Source: Nocardioides hwasunensis | GTDB taxonomy: Bacteria > Actinomycetota > Actinomycetes > Propionibacteriales > Nocardioidaceae | DNA: 64,000 nucleotides | Assembly: GCF_014779665.1 (NCBI RefSeq) | Contig: NZ_JACXYY010000003.1 | Span: 1 to 64,000 of the forward strand | Direction of reading: 5' to 3' | Part shown: positions 15,612 through 27,318 of the stretch, piece by piece | How positions within the stretch are numbered: the first letter of the stretch is position 1 | Layout: each line of letters opens with the position of its first letter | Notes under the pieces: model-generated | Seen by the model: the letters and a program-made list of their open reading frames with translations, nothing else | What the model was told of the DNA's origin: nothing | Databases searched by the model: none | Position numbers and translations under genes: made by a program

Positions 15612-15752
15612 TCCCGCGCGGGAGAGTCGTTGCGACCGGTCCCCGGACCGGCCGCAGTGCGCCGAAGGGGCAAATCCTCCCGGAACCTCTCAGGCACCAG
15701 GACCGCGTGGGTTGGCACTCTGGAGGCCACCTGGCCGACAGAGGGGAGGTCA
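15612..15752 (+). promoter_or_regulatory. Glycine riboswitch in the gcvP leader
   Basis: The conserved glycine aptamer is present: GGGAGAGTC at 15620-15628, GCCGAAGGGGCAA at 15661-15673, CTCTCAGGCACCAGGACCGCG at 15687-15707, closed by a P1 stem CGCGG (15617-15621) with CCGCG (15703-15707). A second, shorter half follows (ACTCTGGAGG at 15718-15727 and GCCGACAGAGGGG at 15733-15745), as in single-aptamer switches with a vestigial partner. It lies directly before gcvP, so it probably turns expression on when glycine is plentiful. A -10-like TAAACT is at 15593-15598. Confidence 0.9.
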
Positions 15753-15776
15753 TCCTCGTGACCTCAAGGAGTGCCC

Positions 15777-18641
<2,865 letters not shown>

Positions 18642-18657
18642 TCGCTAGGGTCTGCCC

Positions 18658-19926
18658 ATGAGCGACCAACGGCAGAGGCTGCTGGACGTCGCCCAGGCCG
18701 AGGGCCGGCTGACCTCCGTGGTCGGCGCGGTCCTCGACCGATACGGCGCCGTGTGGGCGGGAGGCGCGGGGGACGCGCCCGGCCTCGACGGGCAGTACCG
18801 GATCGGGTCGATCACCAAGACCCTCACCGCGGCGCTGGTGATGCAGGCGCGGGACGCAGGGCTGCTCGACCTCGCCGACCCGCTGTCCGCGCACCTGGGC
18901 GACATCGGCTACGGCGAGACCACCGTCCGCGACGTCCTCGCGCACACCTCCGGCATGCAGAGCGAGCCGCGCGGCTCGTGGTGGGAGCGCACGCGCGGCT
19001 CCGACTTCGCCTCGCTCGTCGCCGCGAACGACGGAAGCGGTCGGGTGGGCGCCGCTGGCGACTGGTTCCACTACTCCAACCTCGGCTACGGGCTCCTCGG
19101 CGAGGTCGTCGCTCGGCGCCTCGGCGCGCCGTGGCGCGTGCTCGTCTCCGAGCGCCTGCTCCAGCCGCTCGGCATGCGGGCGACGTCGTACCTCCCCCGT
19201 CCCGGGGCGCAGCCGGGGTGGAGCGTGGACCACTTCACCGGCATCCGGGTGCACGAGCCGCTCGCCGACACCGGCGCGATGGCCGCGGCCGGGCAGCTCT
19301 GGTCGACGTTGGGTGACCTGGTGACCTGGGGCCAGGTGCTCGGCGGCGCACGCCCCGACGTGCTGCCCGCGGACACGCTCGCGGAGATGCAGCGGCCGGT
19401 GACGGCGGACTACGGGCTCGGCCTGATGCTCGGCGTGCACCCGGGAGGGCGGCTGGTCGGGCACAACGGCTCGATGCCCGGCTTCCTGGCGGCCCTCCAC
19501 GTCGACCCCGACAGCGGGATCGGGGCCGTGGTGCTCACGAACGCGACGACCGGGATCGACCCGCGGGTCCTCGCCGTCTCGCTGATCGAGGGCGACCCCG
19601 ACGCCGGGGACGAGCGCCCACCCCCGTGGCGCCCGACCGTCGTGCTGCCGCCGGAGGTGGTCGGGGTGCCGGGCCTGTGGTTCTGGGGCAACTCGGCCTA
19701 CGACGTGCGGTGGCACAACTCAGGGCTCGAGCTGCGCCCGATCGCGCGCGGCGGGGCCGTGAGCGACCGGTTCGAGCTCGTCGACGGCCGCCTGGTCGGC
19801 GTCCTGGGCTACCACCGCGGCGAGCACCTGGACGTCGTACGACATCCGGACGGGTCGATCCGCAACCTCGAGTGCGCGACGTTCGTCTACACCCCGAAGC
19901 CCTACGACACCCTGCACCAGACCTGA
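18658..19926 (+). CDS. Beta-lactamase-fold serine hydrolase (class C type), cytosolic
   Basis: 422 residues. The penicillin-binding/class C motifs are present: SITK (Ser51, Lys54), YSN (Tyr139 to Asn141) and HNG (about residue 264). There is no signal peptide, so it is probably intracellular, which argues against a resistance beta-lactamase and for an esterase, amidase or D-aminopeptidase activity. A separate C-terminal domain of about 100 residues (from about 315) resembles the beta-barrel found after the catalytic domain in such peptidases. It follows gcvP by 16 bases and may be cotranscribed. Confidence 0.75.
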   Translation: MSDQRQRLLDVAQAEGRLTSVVGAVLDRYGAVWAGGAGDAPGLDGQYRIGSITKTLTAALVMQARDAGLLDLADPLSAHLGDIGYGETTVRDVLAHTSGMQSEPRGSWWERTRGSDFASLVAANDGSGRVGAAGDWFHYSNLGYGLLGEVVARRLGAPWRVLVSERLLQPLGMRATSYLPRPGAQPGWSVDHFTGIRVHEPLADTGAMAAAGQLWSTLGDLVTWGQVLGGARPDVLPADTLAEMQRPVTADYGLGLMLGVHPGGRLVGHNGSMPGFLAALHVDPDSGIGAVVLTNATTGIDPRVLAVSLIEGDPDAGDERPPPWRPTVVLPPEVVGVPGLWFWGNSAYDVRWHNSGLELRPIARGGAVSDRFELVDGRLVGVLGYHRGEHLDVVRHPDGSIRNLECATFVYTPKPYDTLHQT

Positions 19927-19972
19927 CGGGGGGCGACTAGGGTCGGCCATCCAGCACTCTCGGGGGAGATCC

Positions 19973-21351
19973 ATGCACGCACCAGCCAGTCCGGCCCGCC
20001 TGACCGTCGTCGCGGCGGTCGTCCTCGCGTTCTGCGCCACGCTGCTCGTCGGAGGCGGTGCGGAGGCCGCCCGCAGCAAGGACGGCCTCACCGGCTACGC
20101 CTTCGACGCACGCTGCGCGCCGACGCAGGAGCAGATGGACGCCTGGCTGACGTCGTCACCGTTCTGGGGCGTCGGGATCTACATCGGCGGATCGACGGCG
20201 TCGTGCCAGACCGGCGCGACCGACCCCGGCCAGCCGCACCTCGACGCCACCTGGGTGTCGCGCCAGAGGTCGGCCGGCTGGCGCGTGCTGCCGATCTGGG
20301 TGGGCCCGCAGGCGGCGTGCTCGTCGTACGCCGACCTGATCGATCCGAACCCCGGGGGGACTACGCAGCCGCTGACGCGCGCGGCCGCGCCGAGGCGACC
20401 GCCGCCGTCGTCCGCGCACGTGAGCTCGGCATCAAGCCGCGCACGACGCTCTGGTACGACCTCGAGGGCGGCTTCGATGTCACGGACGAGGACTGCAGGC
20501 GCTCGGCCCTGCGGTTCCTCAGCGGCTGGACCGAGGCGCTGCACGACCTCCGCTACCGCTCGGGCGTCTACTCCAGCATCTCGGCGGGCATCCACACGCT
20601 GGACAACGCCGACAACCTCTCGCCCGGGTCCTACCAGATGCCCGACCAGGTCTGGTTCGCGTGGGACAACAACCGCGCGAACGTCGACGTCGACCAGCGC
20701 TGGGTCCGCACGGACAGCTGGGAGGGTGAGCGCGTCCACCAGTACCAGCTGCACACCGACGCCGCGTACGGCGGTGTCGCGCTGACGATCGACCGCAACT
20801 TCCTCGAGCTCGACGGTGGCTCGCAGGCGCCGCGCACCCTCCTCGCGTGTGGCCGCACGGACCTCGACCTCCGGTCCTACCCCCGGCTCCGCACCGGTCG
20901 CAGGGGCGATGCCGTGGAGGCACTGCAGTGCCTGCTGAGGAAGCACGCCGGCTACCGCAGTCGCCTCGACGGGCGGTACGACGCCCAGGTGGCGCGTGCC
21001 GTGCGGAAGTTCCAGCGTCGGCACGACCTGCGCCAGAGCGGCAGGACCGATCCCGCGACGTGGACCGCGTTGTTCGCCCAGGGATCGAAGCCACTGGTGA
21101 AGGTGGGCTCGTCCGGTGACGCGGCGCTGCGGCTCGAGCGTTCGCTGCGGGCCGCCGGGTTCGGATCGGTGAAGGTCACCGGCGTCGTCACCGACCGCAC
21201 CACCCGGGCGGTCGCGCGCTACCAGCGGCGGGTCGGCCTCGACCCCACCGGGGTCGTCACGACCGACACCTGGAAGGCGCTCCAGACTGGCGCGCGCCGA
21301 CCGGCGTCTCGCAGTGGGTTTCACCTGCCTCGGCGACGTGCTGGGGTCTAG
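19973..21351 (+). pseudogene. Frameshifted secreted DUF1906 / peptidoglycan-binding protein
   Basis: Two overlapping frames encode one protein. The first (from ATG 19973) gives a signal peptide (about 8-34, cleavage near GGAEA) and the start of a DUF1906 glycoside-hydrolase-like domain up to DLIDPNPGG. The second frame resumes with DYAAADARGRAEATAAVV and continues through the rest of DUF1906 (TTLWYDLEGGF) and two PG_binding_1 repeats (about 20870-21060 and 21090-21290). One extra G in the run of six at 20354-20359 would restore a 459-residue protein. So this is a one-base loss in a homopolymer: a true mutation, phase variation or a sequencing error. DUF1906 proteins such as Rv2525c are exported and linked to cell-wall glycans. 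Confidence 0.75.
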
Positions 21352-21402
21352 TGTTGCTGCGGGCGCATCCATGGCGCACCGCATCCGTCAGAGGGGAATG
21401 AC

Positions 21403-22593
21403 ATGGGACTGTTCCAGGCTGTCAGCGGCGCCATCGGAGGCACGCTCGCCGACCAGTGGATCGACTTCTACGGCGTGCCGGACGGGCTTCCCGCGACCGC
21501 GGCGCTGTTCCCGGCGCTCGCCAAGGGACAGAACGCCGGTCGCGGCAGCAACACCCGCGGCTCCGACGGTGTCATCACCAACGGCTCCAAGATCGTGGTC
21601 CCCGAGGGCTACGGCCTGGTGCTGGTCGAGGACGGGGCGTTCACCGGCTTCGCGGCCGAGCCCGGCGGCTACATCTGGGACTCCGAGGAGACCGCGTCAC
21701 AGTCGGTCTTCTCCGGCGGCGGCCTGGTCGACTCGCTCATCAAGCAGAGCTGGGAGAGGTTCAAGTTCGGCGGTCGCCCCGGGTCGCAGCAGACCGCGAT
21801 CTTCGTGAACCTCAAGGAGCTGCCGAACAACAAGTTCGGCACCCAGTCGGAGATCTACTGGGACGATGCGTTCCTCAACACCCAGGTCGGCGCGATCACC
21901 CGCGGCACCTACACGCTCAAGATCGCCGACCCGCTCACCTTCATCCGCAACTTCGTCTCGGCCGACGTCATCAACGGCCGGGGGGTCTTCGACTTCACCG
22001 ACATCGACAACCCGGCCGGCGAGCAGCTCTTCAACGAGGTCGTCGGCTCACTCGCGCCGGCGTTCTCGATGTACACCAACGACCCTGCCAAGGGAAACCG
22101 GATCAGCCGCCTCCAGCAGGACTCCATCGGCTTCGCGCAGTCGCTCTCGGCCGCCGTCGAGGAGAACTACCAGTGGCGCAGCGACCGCGGCCTGGAGATC
22201 GTCAAGACCGCGATCATCTCGATCGAGTACGACGAGAACACCCGCGAGCTCCTCAAGAACGTCCAGCGTGCCGACGCCCTGTCGGGCTCCCGCGGCAACT
22301 CCAACCTGCAGGCGTCCGTCGCCGCGGGCATCGAGGCGGCGGGGGAGAACGCCGGCCCCGGTGGCGTCATCGGGATGGGCATGGCCACCGGCGGGATGGG
22401 GCTGGGGGGCCTGCAGCAGCCGACCCAGGCGGCGCCGGCGGCGGCAGCCCCAGCCGCAGAGCCCGCCGCGCCGGCTGCGCCCGCGGCGGACGACCCGATG
22501 GCGGTGCTCAAGCGGGCCAAGGACATGCTCGACGCCGGCCTCATCACCCAGGAGGACTACGACGCGGCGAAGGCCAAGGCGCTCGGTCTCTGA
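21403..22593 (+). CDS. SPFH-domain protein with C-terminal SHOCT (YdjI-like)
   Basis: 396 residues. An SPFH/band-7 type domain of the YdjI kind occupies about 20-300 (VPEGYGLVLVEDGAFTGF near 65-82; ELPNNKFGTQSEIYWDD near 140-155). A low-complexity Gly/Met then Ala/Pro linker (about 315-360) leads to a SHOCT domain at the end (LKRAKDMLDAGLITQEDYDA). No membrane segment, so membrane contact would be through partners. B. subtilis YdjI is encoded with PspA and the zinc-ribbon membrane protein YdjG and acts in envelope stress. First gene of a three-gene operon. ATG start with GGGGAA site. Confidence 0.8.
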   Translation: MGLFQAVSGAIGGTLADQWIDFYGVPDGLPATAALFPALAKGQNAGRGSNTRGSDGVITNGSKIVVPEGYGLVLVEDGAFTGFAAEPGGYIWDSEETASQSVFSGGGLVDSLIKQSWERFKFGGRPGSQQTAIFVNLKELPNNKFGTQSEIYWDDAFLNTQVGAITRGTYTLKIADPLTFIRNFVSADVINGRGVFDFTDIDNPAGEQLFNEVVGSLAPAFSMYTNDPAKGNRISRLQQDSIGFAQSLSAAVEENYQWRSDRGLEIVKTAIISIEYDENTRELLKNVQRADALSGSRGNSNLQASVAAGIEAAGENAGPGGVIGMGMATGGMGLGGLQQPTQAAPAAAAPAAEPAAPAAPAADDPMAVLKRAKDMLDAGLITQEDYDAAKAKALGL

Positions 22594-22594
22594 G

Positions 22595-23860
22595 ATGACG
22601 CACGACGCCCAGCCACCGGGGGAGAAGCGTTCGTCCCCCTTTGACGGCCCGCCGCTGTCGCTGGAGGAGGAGCTCGCCGCCGCCCGGGCCGAGCCCGAGC
22701 CCGGCCCTGACATCGCGACCGTCAACGAAGCGCTCGCCGACGGGGTCAACCGCTGTCCGAAGTGCGGGTCCACCGACGTACGCCTGCGCGGGTCGACCGG
22801 CAACCTGGTGTGCCTGTTCTGCCGCAACGAGTGGCAGGAGTCGCGTGTCGAGGAGGAGTTCGGCCTCGGCGAGGGGATCGACGAGCTCCAGGGCACCGTG
22901 ATCGCCGGCGGCGCGCGGGACATCTCGGCCGACGCCGGCGACGTGATCACCATGAAGTGCGGCGGCTGCGGTGCCGAGGTCGTCGTCGACACCGCCCACG
23001 CGATGAACGCCCGCTGCCACTGGTGCCGTCACACGCTGAACGTCAACCAGCAGACGTCCAACGGGGCCGTGCCCGACGCGGTGCTGCCCTTCCGGCTCAC
23101 CCACGCCGAGGCCGTGGAACGGATCCGCGAGTTCGCCTCCAAGCGTCGCCTCTTCGCGCACCCGCGCTTCAAGAAGGAGTTCGTCCCGGAGAACGTGCTC
23201 GGCGTCTACCTGCCCTACCTGGTGATCGACGCGCGCGCCGAGGCCGCCTACACGGGGCGCGGCGAGGTCCAGACGCGGCGTTGGACGGAGAAGAAGGGGG
23301 ACAACACCGTCACCTACTACTCCGCCGACGTGTTCCGCGTCGACCGCTCGGTGTCGTTCACGGTCGACGACCTCACCATCGAGGGCGCCGCCGACCGGGC
23401 GAACTTCGACTCGTCGACCACCAACAACATCATCAACACGATCCTGCCCTTCGACACCAAGAACGCGGTGCAGTGGAACTCGAGCTATCTCGTGGGCTTC
23501 ACGAGCGAGAAGCGCGACCTCGACGTCGACGGACTGCACCCGGTGCTGGAGGACCAGCTGCTCTCGATCGGGCGCTCGCAGGTCGAGGGATCGTTGCGGG
23601 AGTTCGACCGTGGGGTGCGCTGGGAGCAGGAGCAGCTCGACGTCGGCGGATCGCGCTGGGTCTCGATGTACCTGCCCGTCTGGCTCTACTCCTACCAACA
23701 GGAGAGCACGGGGATGCTGCACTACATCGCGGTCAACGCGCGCACCGGGGAGACGATGGGCAGCGTGCCGGTCTCGCAGTGGCGTCTCGTGCTGGCGGCG
23801 ATGACCGTCGGCACGGTGCTCGAGGGCATCGCCGGCTTCCTCCTGGTGGCGTGGTCATGA
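22595..23860 (+). CDS. TFIIB-type zinc-ribbon membrane protein (YdjG-like)
   Basis: 421 residues. An N-terminal zinc ribbon at about 54-76 (CPKCGS and CLFC), a second at about 126-150 (CGGCGA and CHWC), a beta-rich central domain (about 165-380) and one hydrophobic segment at the very end (LAAMTVGTVLEGIAGFLLVA). This layout matches B. subtilis YdjG and related zinc-ribbon proteins encoded beside SPFH proteins. It may anchor the SPFH protein to the membrane. ATG 22595 follows the SPFH stop by one base, and its own stop overlaps the next start (ATGA). Confidence 0.75.
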   Translation: MTHDAQPPGEKRSSPFDGPPLSLEEELAAARAEPEPGPDIATVNEALADGVNRCPKCGSTDVRLRGSTGNLVCLFCRNEWQESRVEEEFGLGEGIDELQGTVIAGGARDISADAGDVITMKCGGCGAEVVVDTAHAMNARCHWCRHTLNVNQQTSNGAVPDAVLPFRLTHAEAVERIREFASKRRLFAHPRFKKEFVPENVLGVYLPYLVIDARAEAAYTGRGEVQTRRWTEKKGDNTVTYYSADVFRVDRSVSFTVDDLTIEGAADRANFDSSTTNNIINTILPFDTKNAVQWNSSYLVGFTSEKRDLDVDGLHPVLEDQLLSIGRSQVEGSLREFDRGVRWEQEQLDVGGSRWVSMYLPVWLYSYQQESTGMLHYIAVNARTGETMGSVPVSQWRLVLAAMTVGTVLEGIAGFLLVAWS

Positions 23861-24135
23861 TCGACCTGATGCTCACGGTGCTGGCCTCCAGCGACGGCCC
23901 ACCGGTATGGCTGCTGGCAGCGGGACCGGCCGGTGCGGTGGCGACGTACTGGGCGCTCTACCGCTACTACCGCAACACCGACAAGTCGCACGCCTTCGAG
24001 CGCGACACCCTGATCGAGGCGAAGCCGGTGCAGGGCGGGCGGGAGAAGATCGACCACATCTCCCGGACCCGGATGTCCAGCATCGACGGCGACAACAGCC
24101 GCAAGCACCGGGCGCGGGTGCAGCGGCTCCGCTGA
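23857..24135 (+). CDS. Small membrane protein of the SPFH operon
   Basis: 92 residues. One membrane segment near the N-terminus (about 18-38, VWLLAAGPAGAVATYWALY) followed by a charged cytoplasmic tail rich in Arg/Lys/Glu (about 40-92). No named family recognised. Start codon overlaps the zinc-ribbon gene stop, so it is the third member of the operon; it could be a second anchor or regulator of the SPFH assembly, comparable in place but not clearly in sequence to YdjH of B. subtilis. Confidence 0.7.
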   Translation: MIDLMLTVLASSDGPPVWLLAAGPAGAVATYWALYRYYRNTDKSHAFERDTLIEAKPVQGGREKIDHISRTRMSSIDGDNSRKHRARVQRLR

Positions 24136-24160
24136 GCCGGGCCTCGAACCAGGGGCGGGG

Positions 24161-25558
24161 TCACACGCCCTGTGACACGCTCGACATGTTGAAGTCGGGG
24201 ATGCGCAGGGCGGGGGTGGCGGTGCGTGAGAAGTAGTCGTCGCCCCACTCGCGGCTGAAGCTGGGCACGGTCGCCGAGGCCGCGCTGAACCGGTCGAGGA
24301 GGTCGACCGGGCTCTCGTTCCAGCGGAAGTTGTTGGCCGCACCGACGATCTCACCGTCCTCGACGACGTAGACACCGTCGCGGGTCAGCCCCGTCAGCAG
24401 CATCGTCTGCGGGTCGACCTCACGGATGTACCACATGCAGGTCAGCAGCAGGCCGCGCTGCGTGCCGGCGACGAGGTCGTCGATCGACCCGGCGCCATCT
24501 CCCACCTCGAGGACGAGGTTGTCGATCATCGGAGTGACGGGCTGGCCGGTCATGCCCGCGGAGTGACGGGTCTGGATCAGGCCGGTGAGCAGGCCGTCGC
24601 GGATCCAGTCGGTGCGCTCGAGCGGCAGGCCGTTGTCGAACACCGAGTCGGTGTTGTCGGATGCTCCGGCCATCACGAACGGCGCGCACTCCAGACCAGC
24701 GTACGCCGGGTCGGAGAAGAGGTTGACCCCGGGCGCGGCGACCTTGTCGTGGATGCGGGTGCCGCCGCCGCGGCGGCTGTAGACCGACTCTCCCTCGTGC
24801 GCCACCCGGGCGCCGGCACCCCAGTAGGCGTCGATCATCAGGTCGGCCACGGAGGACGGCGGGAGGATGGTGTCGTAGCGACCTGCGGGGAGGTCGACTC
24901 GCCGCTCGGCCCAGGCGAGGCGCTGGGCGACGGTCGCGGCCATCGACGCCGCGTCGACGTCACCGAAGTCGCGGGTGGCGCCGCCGACCCAGGCGCTCCG
25001 GGTGAGGGAGGTGTCCTTGGCCGTGCACGCGTAGTGGCCGGTCGGCTGCACGTGCCGAAGCCGCAGCCCTCGGCTCGAGCCGAGGTAGGTGGTGGCGATG
25101 TCGTGGTTGACGAATCCGTAGAGCAGCCGGTCCTCGGCCGTGGCCTGCACGAAGGCCTCGCCGAGGGCGGGCGCGAAGGCGTCGTAGACCCCGATGTCGG
25201 TGGTCACCGGCTCGTCGTCCCAGTCGGGGGAGGTCCGCTCGGCCACCAGGTCGGCCCGGTCCTCGGCGGGTGAGCCCGCACGAGCCGCCGCATCGGCCGC
25301 CTCGACGAGGGCGGTGACCTGCTCGGTGGTGGCCGCGCTGCCGGACACCGAGCCGGTGGCGATCCCGCCCGCGACCGAGGCGAAGCTGACGACGGTCACC
25401 GAGACCTCGGTCATCACGCCGTTGGTGGTGAGGGTGTTGTTGGCCCAGCGCAGGTTGGCGCTGGTGACGTCGCGGACGATCGCGATGCAGTCGTCGGCGG
25501 TGGACGTGGCGAGCGCGTGCTCGACCAGCTGCTGGGCGGTGCTGATCCGGGTGGTCAT
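24161..25558 (-). CDS. tldE: TldE/PmbA-family metalloprotease component
   Basis: 465 residues, TldD/PmbA fold. It lacks the HExxxH zinc site of its partner TldD, which is the usual sign of the E subunit. The TldD/TldE heterodimer trims unfolded peptides and is needed for maturation of some peptides (microcin B17, CcdA degradation). ATG 25558 overlaps the tldD stop, so the two are cotranscribed and cotranslated. In E. coli the two genes are unlinked. Confidence 0.85.
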   Translation of the reverse strand: MTTRISTAQQLVEHALATSTADDCIAIVRDVTSANLRWANNTLTTNGVMTEVSVTVVSFASVAGGIATGSVSGSAATTEQVTALVEAADAAARAGSPAEDRADLVAERTSPDWDDEPVTTDIGVYDAFAPALGEAFVQATAEDRLLYGFVNHDIATTYLGSSRGLRLRHVQPTGHYACTAKDTSLTRSAWVGGATRDFGDVDAASMAATVAQRLAWAERRVDLPAGRYDTILPPSSVADLMIDAYWGAGARVAHEGESVYSRRGGGTRIHDKVAAPGVNLFSDPAYAGLECAPFVMAGASDNTDSVFDNGLPLERTDWIRDGLLTGLIQTRHSAGMTGQPVTPMIDNLVLEVGDGAGSIDDLVAGTQRGLLLTCMWYIREVDPQTMLLTGLTRDGVYVVEDGEIVGAANNFRWNESPVDLLDRFSAASATVPSFSREWGDDYFSRTATPALRIPDFNMSSVSQGV

Positions 25559-27078
25559 CAGTGGCCTGCCTCGTCGGTCGTGTTGAGGATGTTGACGCCG
25601 CGGAACAGAGCGGTCGGGCAGCCGTGGCTGACGGCCGCGACCTGACCCGGCTGGGCCTTGCCGCAGTTGAACGCCCCGTGCAGCTCCCAGGTCTCGGGGC
25701 CGCCGACGGCCTCCATGGACCCCCAGAAGTCGGTCGTGGTCGCCTGGTAGGCGACGTCGCGGAGCATCCCGTCGAGTCGACCGTCGGTGATCCTGTAGAA
25801 GCGCTGCCCGGTGAACTGGAAGTTGAACCGCTGCATGTCGATGGACCACGACTTGTCACCGACGACGTAGATGCCGTGCTCCACGCGCGAGACGAGGTCG
25901 TCGGTGGAGAGCCCGTCGGTGCCGGGCTGGAGCGAGACGTTGGCCATCCGCTGGATCGGGATGTGGCCGGGGGAGTCGGCGTACGCGCAGCCGTTGGACC
26001 GGCCCTCGTTGAGCTCGGGCTTGAGGTGACCCATCGAGCGGTCGAGCTGGTAGCCGACCAGCACGCCGTCGCGGACGATGTCCCAGGCCTGCGTCTGCAC
26101 GCCCTCGTCGTCGTAGCCGACCGTGGCGAGCCCGTGCTCGGTCGTGCGGTCGCCCTGGACGTTCATCACGGGAGAGCCATAGCGGAGGGTGCCGAGCTGG
26201 TCGTAGGTCGCGAACGACGTGCCGGCGTAGTTCGCCTCGTAGCCCAGCGCGCGGTCGAGCTCGGTCGCGTGGCCGATCGACTCGTGGATGGTGAGCCACA
26301 GGTTGGAGGGGTGGACGACCAGGTCGTAGGACCCGGCCTCGACGCTGGGCGCCGTGAGCTTCTCGGCGAGCAGCTCGGGGACCTCGGCGAGCTCGGCGTC
26401 CCAGTCCCAGTGGGATCCGGTGAGGTACTCCCAGCCACGGCCCACGGGAGGTGCGACGGAGGCCATGGAGTCGAAGACGCCGGTGTCGGCGTCCTCGCCG
26501 GTCGCCTCGAAGCCCGGCTGCAGCCGGACCCGCTGCTGGGTGGTGCGGGTGCCGGAGAGGTCGGCGTAGTACTTGTTCTCCTGCACCTGCTGGAGGAACG
26601 ACGTCGCGTGGGCGACCGCCGAGCCCGTGCGCAGGCGCTCGGTCCAGTCGACCAGGAGGTCCGCCTTCTCGCGGGTGGGCACGTCGAGCGGGTTGACGTC
26701 GTAGCCCGAGATCCGGGTGACGTCGTCGTGGACCGGCTCCGGGGCCAGCTCGACCGGGGTGGTCGTCATCGCCGCCGCGACCTTGGCGACGGCCACGGCC
26801 GTCTCGGCGACCCGCCGGGCCTCGTCGTCGGTCAGCACGACACCCGACGCGAAGCCCCACGCGCCGCCGTGCACGACCCGGACCGCGAAGCCGAGGTCCT
26901 CGGCGTCGCTCGCGGTCTGGAGCACGCCGTCGCGGGCACCGAGGTACTGGTAGCGGTTGCGCTCGAGGCGGAAGTCCGCGTGCGTGACGCCGAGCTCCTG
27001 GGCACGGGCCAGGGCCACCTCTCCGAGGTGGCGGTGCGGCAGGTCGCTGAAGGTCGGGTCGAGCCCGGTCGAACTCAT
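25558..27078 (-). CDS. tldD: TldD-family zinc metalloprotease
   Basis: 506 residues. The zinc motif HESIGH (HExxxH, about residue 265) is present, with the family's LGYEANYAGTSFA and C-terminal FGGS/GVxx-type segments (FNCGKAQPGQVAAVSHGCPT). It forms the catalytic half of the TldDE peptidase. ATG start at 27078; upstream lies an intergenic stretch with a 47-bp repeat pair. First gene of the two-gene operon. Confidence 0.9.
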   Translation of the reverse strand: MSSTGLDPTFSDLPHRHLGEVALARAQELGVTHADFRLERNRYQYLGARDGVLQTASDAEDLGFAVRVVHGGAWGFASGVVLTDDEARRVAETAVAVAKVAAAMTTTPVELAPEPVHDDVTRISGYDVNPLDVPTREKADLLVDWTERLRTGSAVAHATSFLQQVQENKYYADLSGTRTTQQRVRLQPGFEATGEDADTGVFDSMASVAPPVGRGWEYLTGSHWDWDAELAEVPELLAEKLTAPSVEAGSYDLVVHPSNLWLTIHESIGHATELDRALGYEANYAGTSFATYDQLGTLRYGSPVMNVQGDRTTEHGLATVGYDDEGVQTQAWDIVRDGVLVGYQLDRSMGHLKPELNEGRSNGCAYADSPGHIPIQRMANVSLQPGTDGLSTDDLVSRVEHGIYVVGDKSWSIDMQRFNFQFTGQRFYRITDGRLDGMLRDVAYQATTTDFWGSMEAVGGPETWELHGAFNCGKAQPGQVAAVSHGCPTALFRGVNILNTTDEAGH

Positions 27079-27153
27079 GCGGTCGAACCTATCCGAGCGG
27101 GGTCGTCGCTCACGAGCAGGTGCGGGTCTGTCGGCGCCGGTGAGGGCTCACCA

Positions 27154-27253
27154 GACGTCATGGCGGGTGGTCGTCGCGACGGCCGGTGCCCATGACGTAC
27201 GTCGTCGACGTCCTGGCGGGCGGTCGTCCCAGCGGCCAGGGGCCATGACGTCC
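27154..27253. repeat. Pair of imperfect 47-bp direct repeats with inverted ends
   Basis: Copy 1 at 27154-27200 and copy 2 at 27207-27253 are aligned without gaps with about ten mismatches. Each copy begins GACGTCATGG or GACGTCCTGG and ends CCATGACGT, so each is itself a hairpin with 9-bp ends (one mismatch in copy 2). They lie in the 240-bp gap between the tldD start and the sbcC stop. I do not recognise the family; it could be an interspersed genomic repeat. Confidence 0.6.
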
Positions 27254-27318
27254 GGCGACGCCGCGGCCCCGCGACGTAGCGCCCGGTCGAGGTGCGGGAC
27301 CGGGCGAGGTGCGGGTCG

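Noticed and set aside
18658..19926. Antibiotic-resistance class C beta-lactamase
   Set aside because: No signal peptide and an extra C-terminal domain. Family motifs alone do not show beta-lactam hydrolysis.
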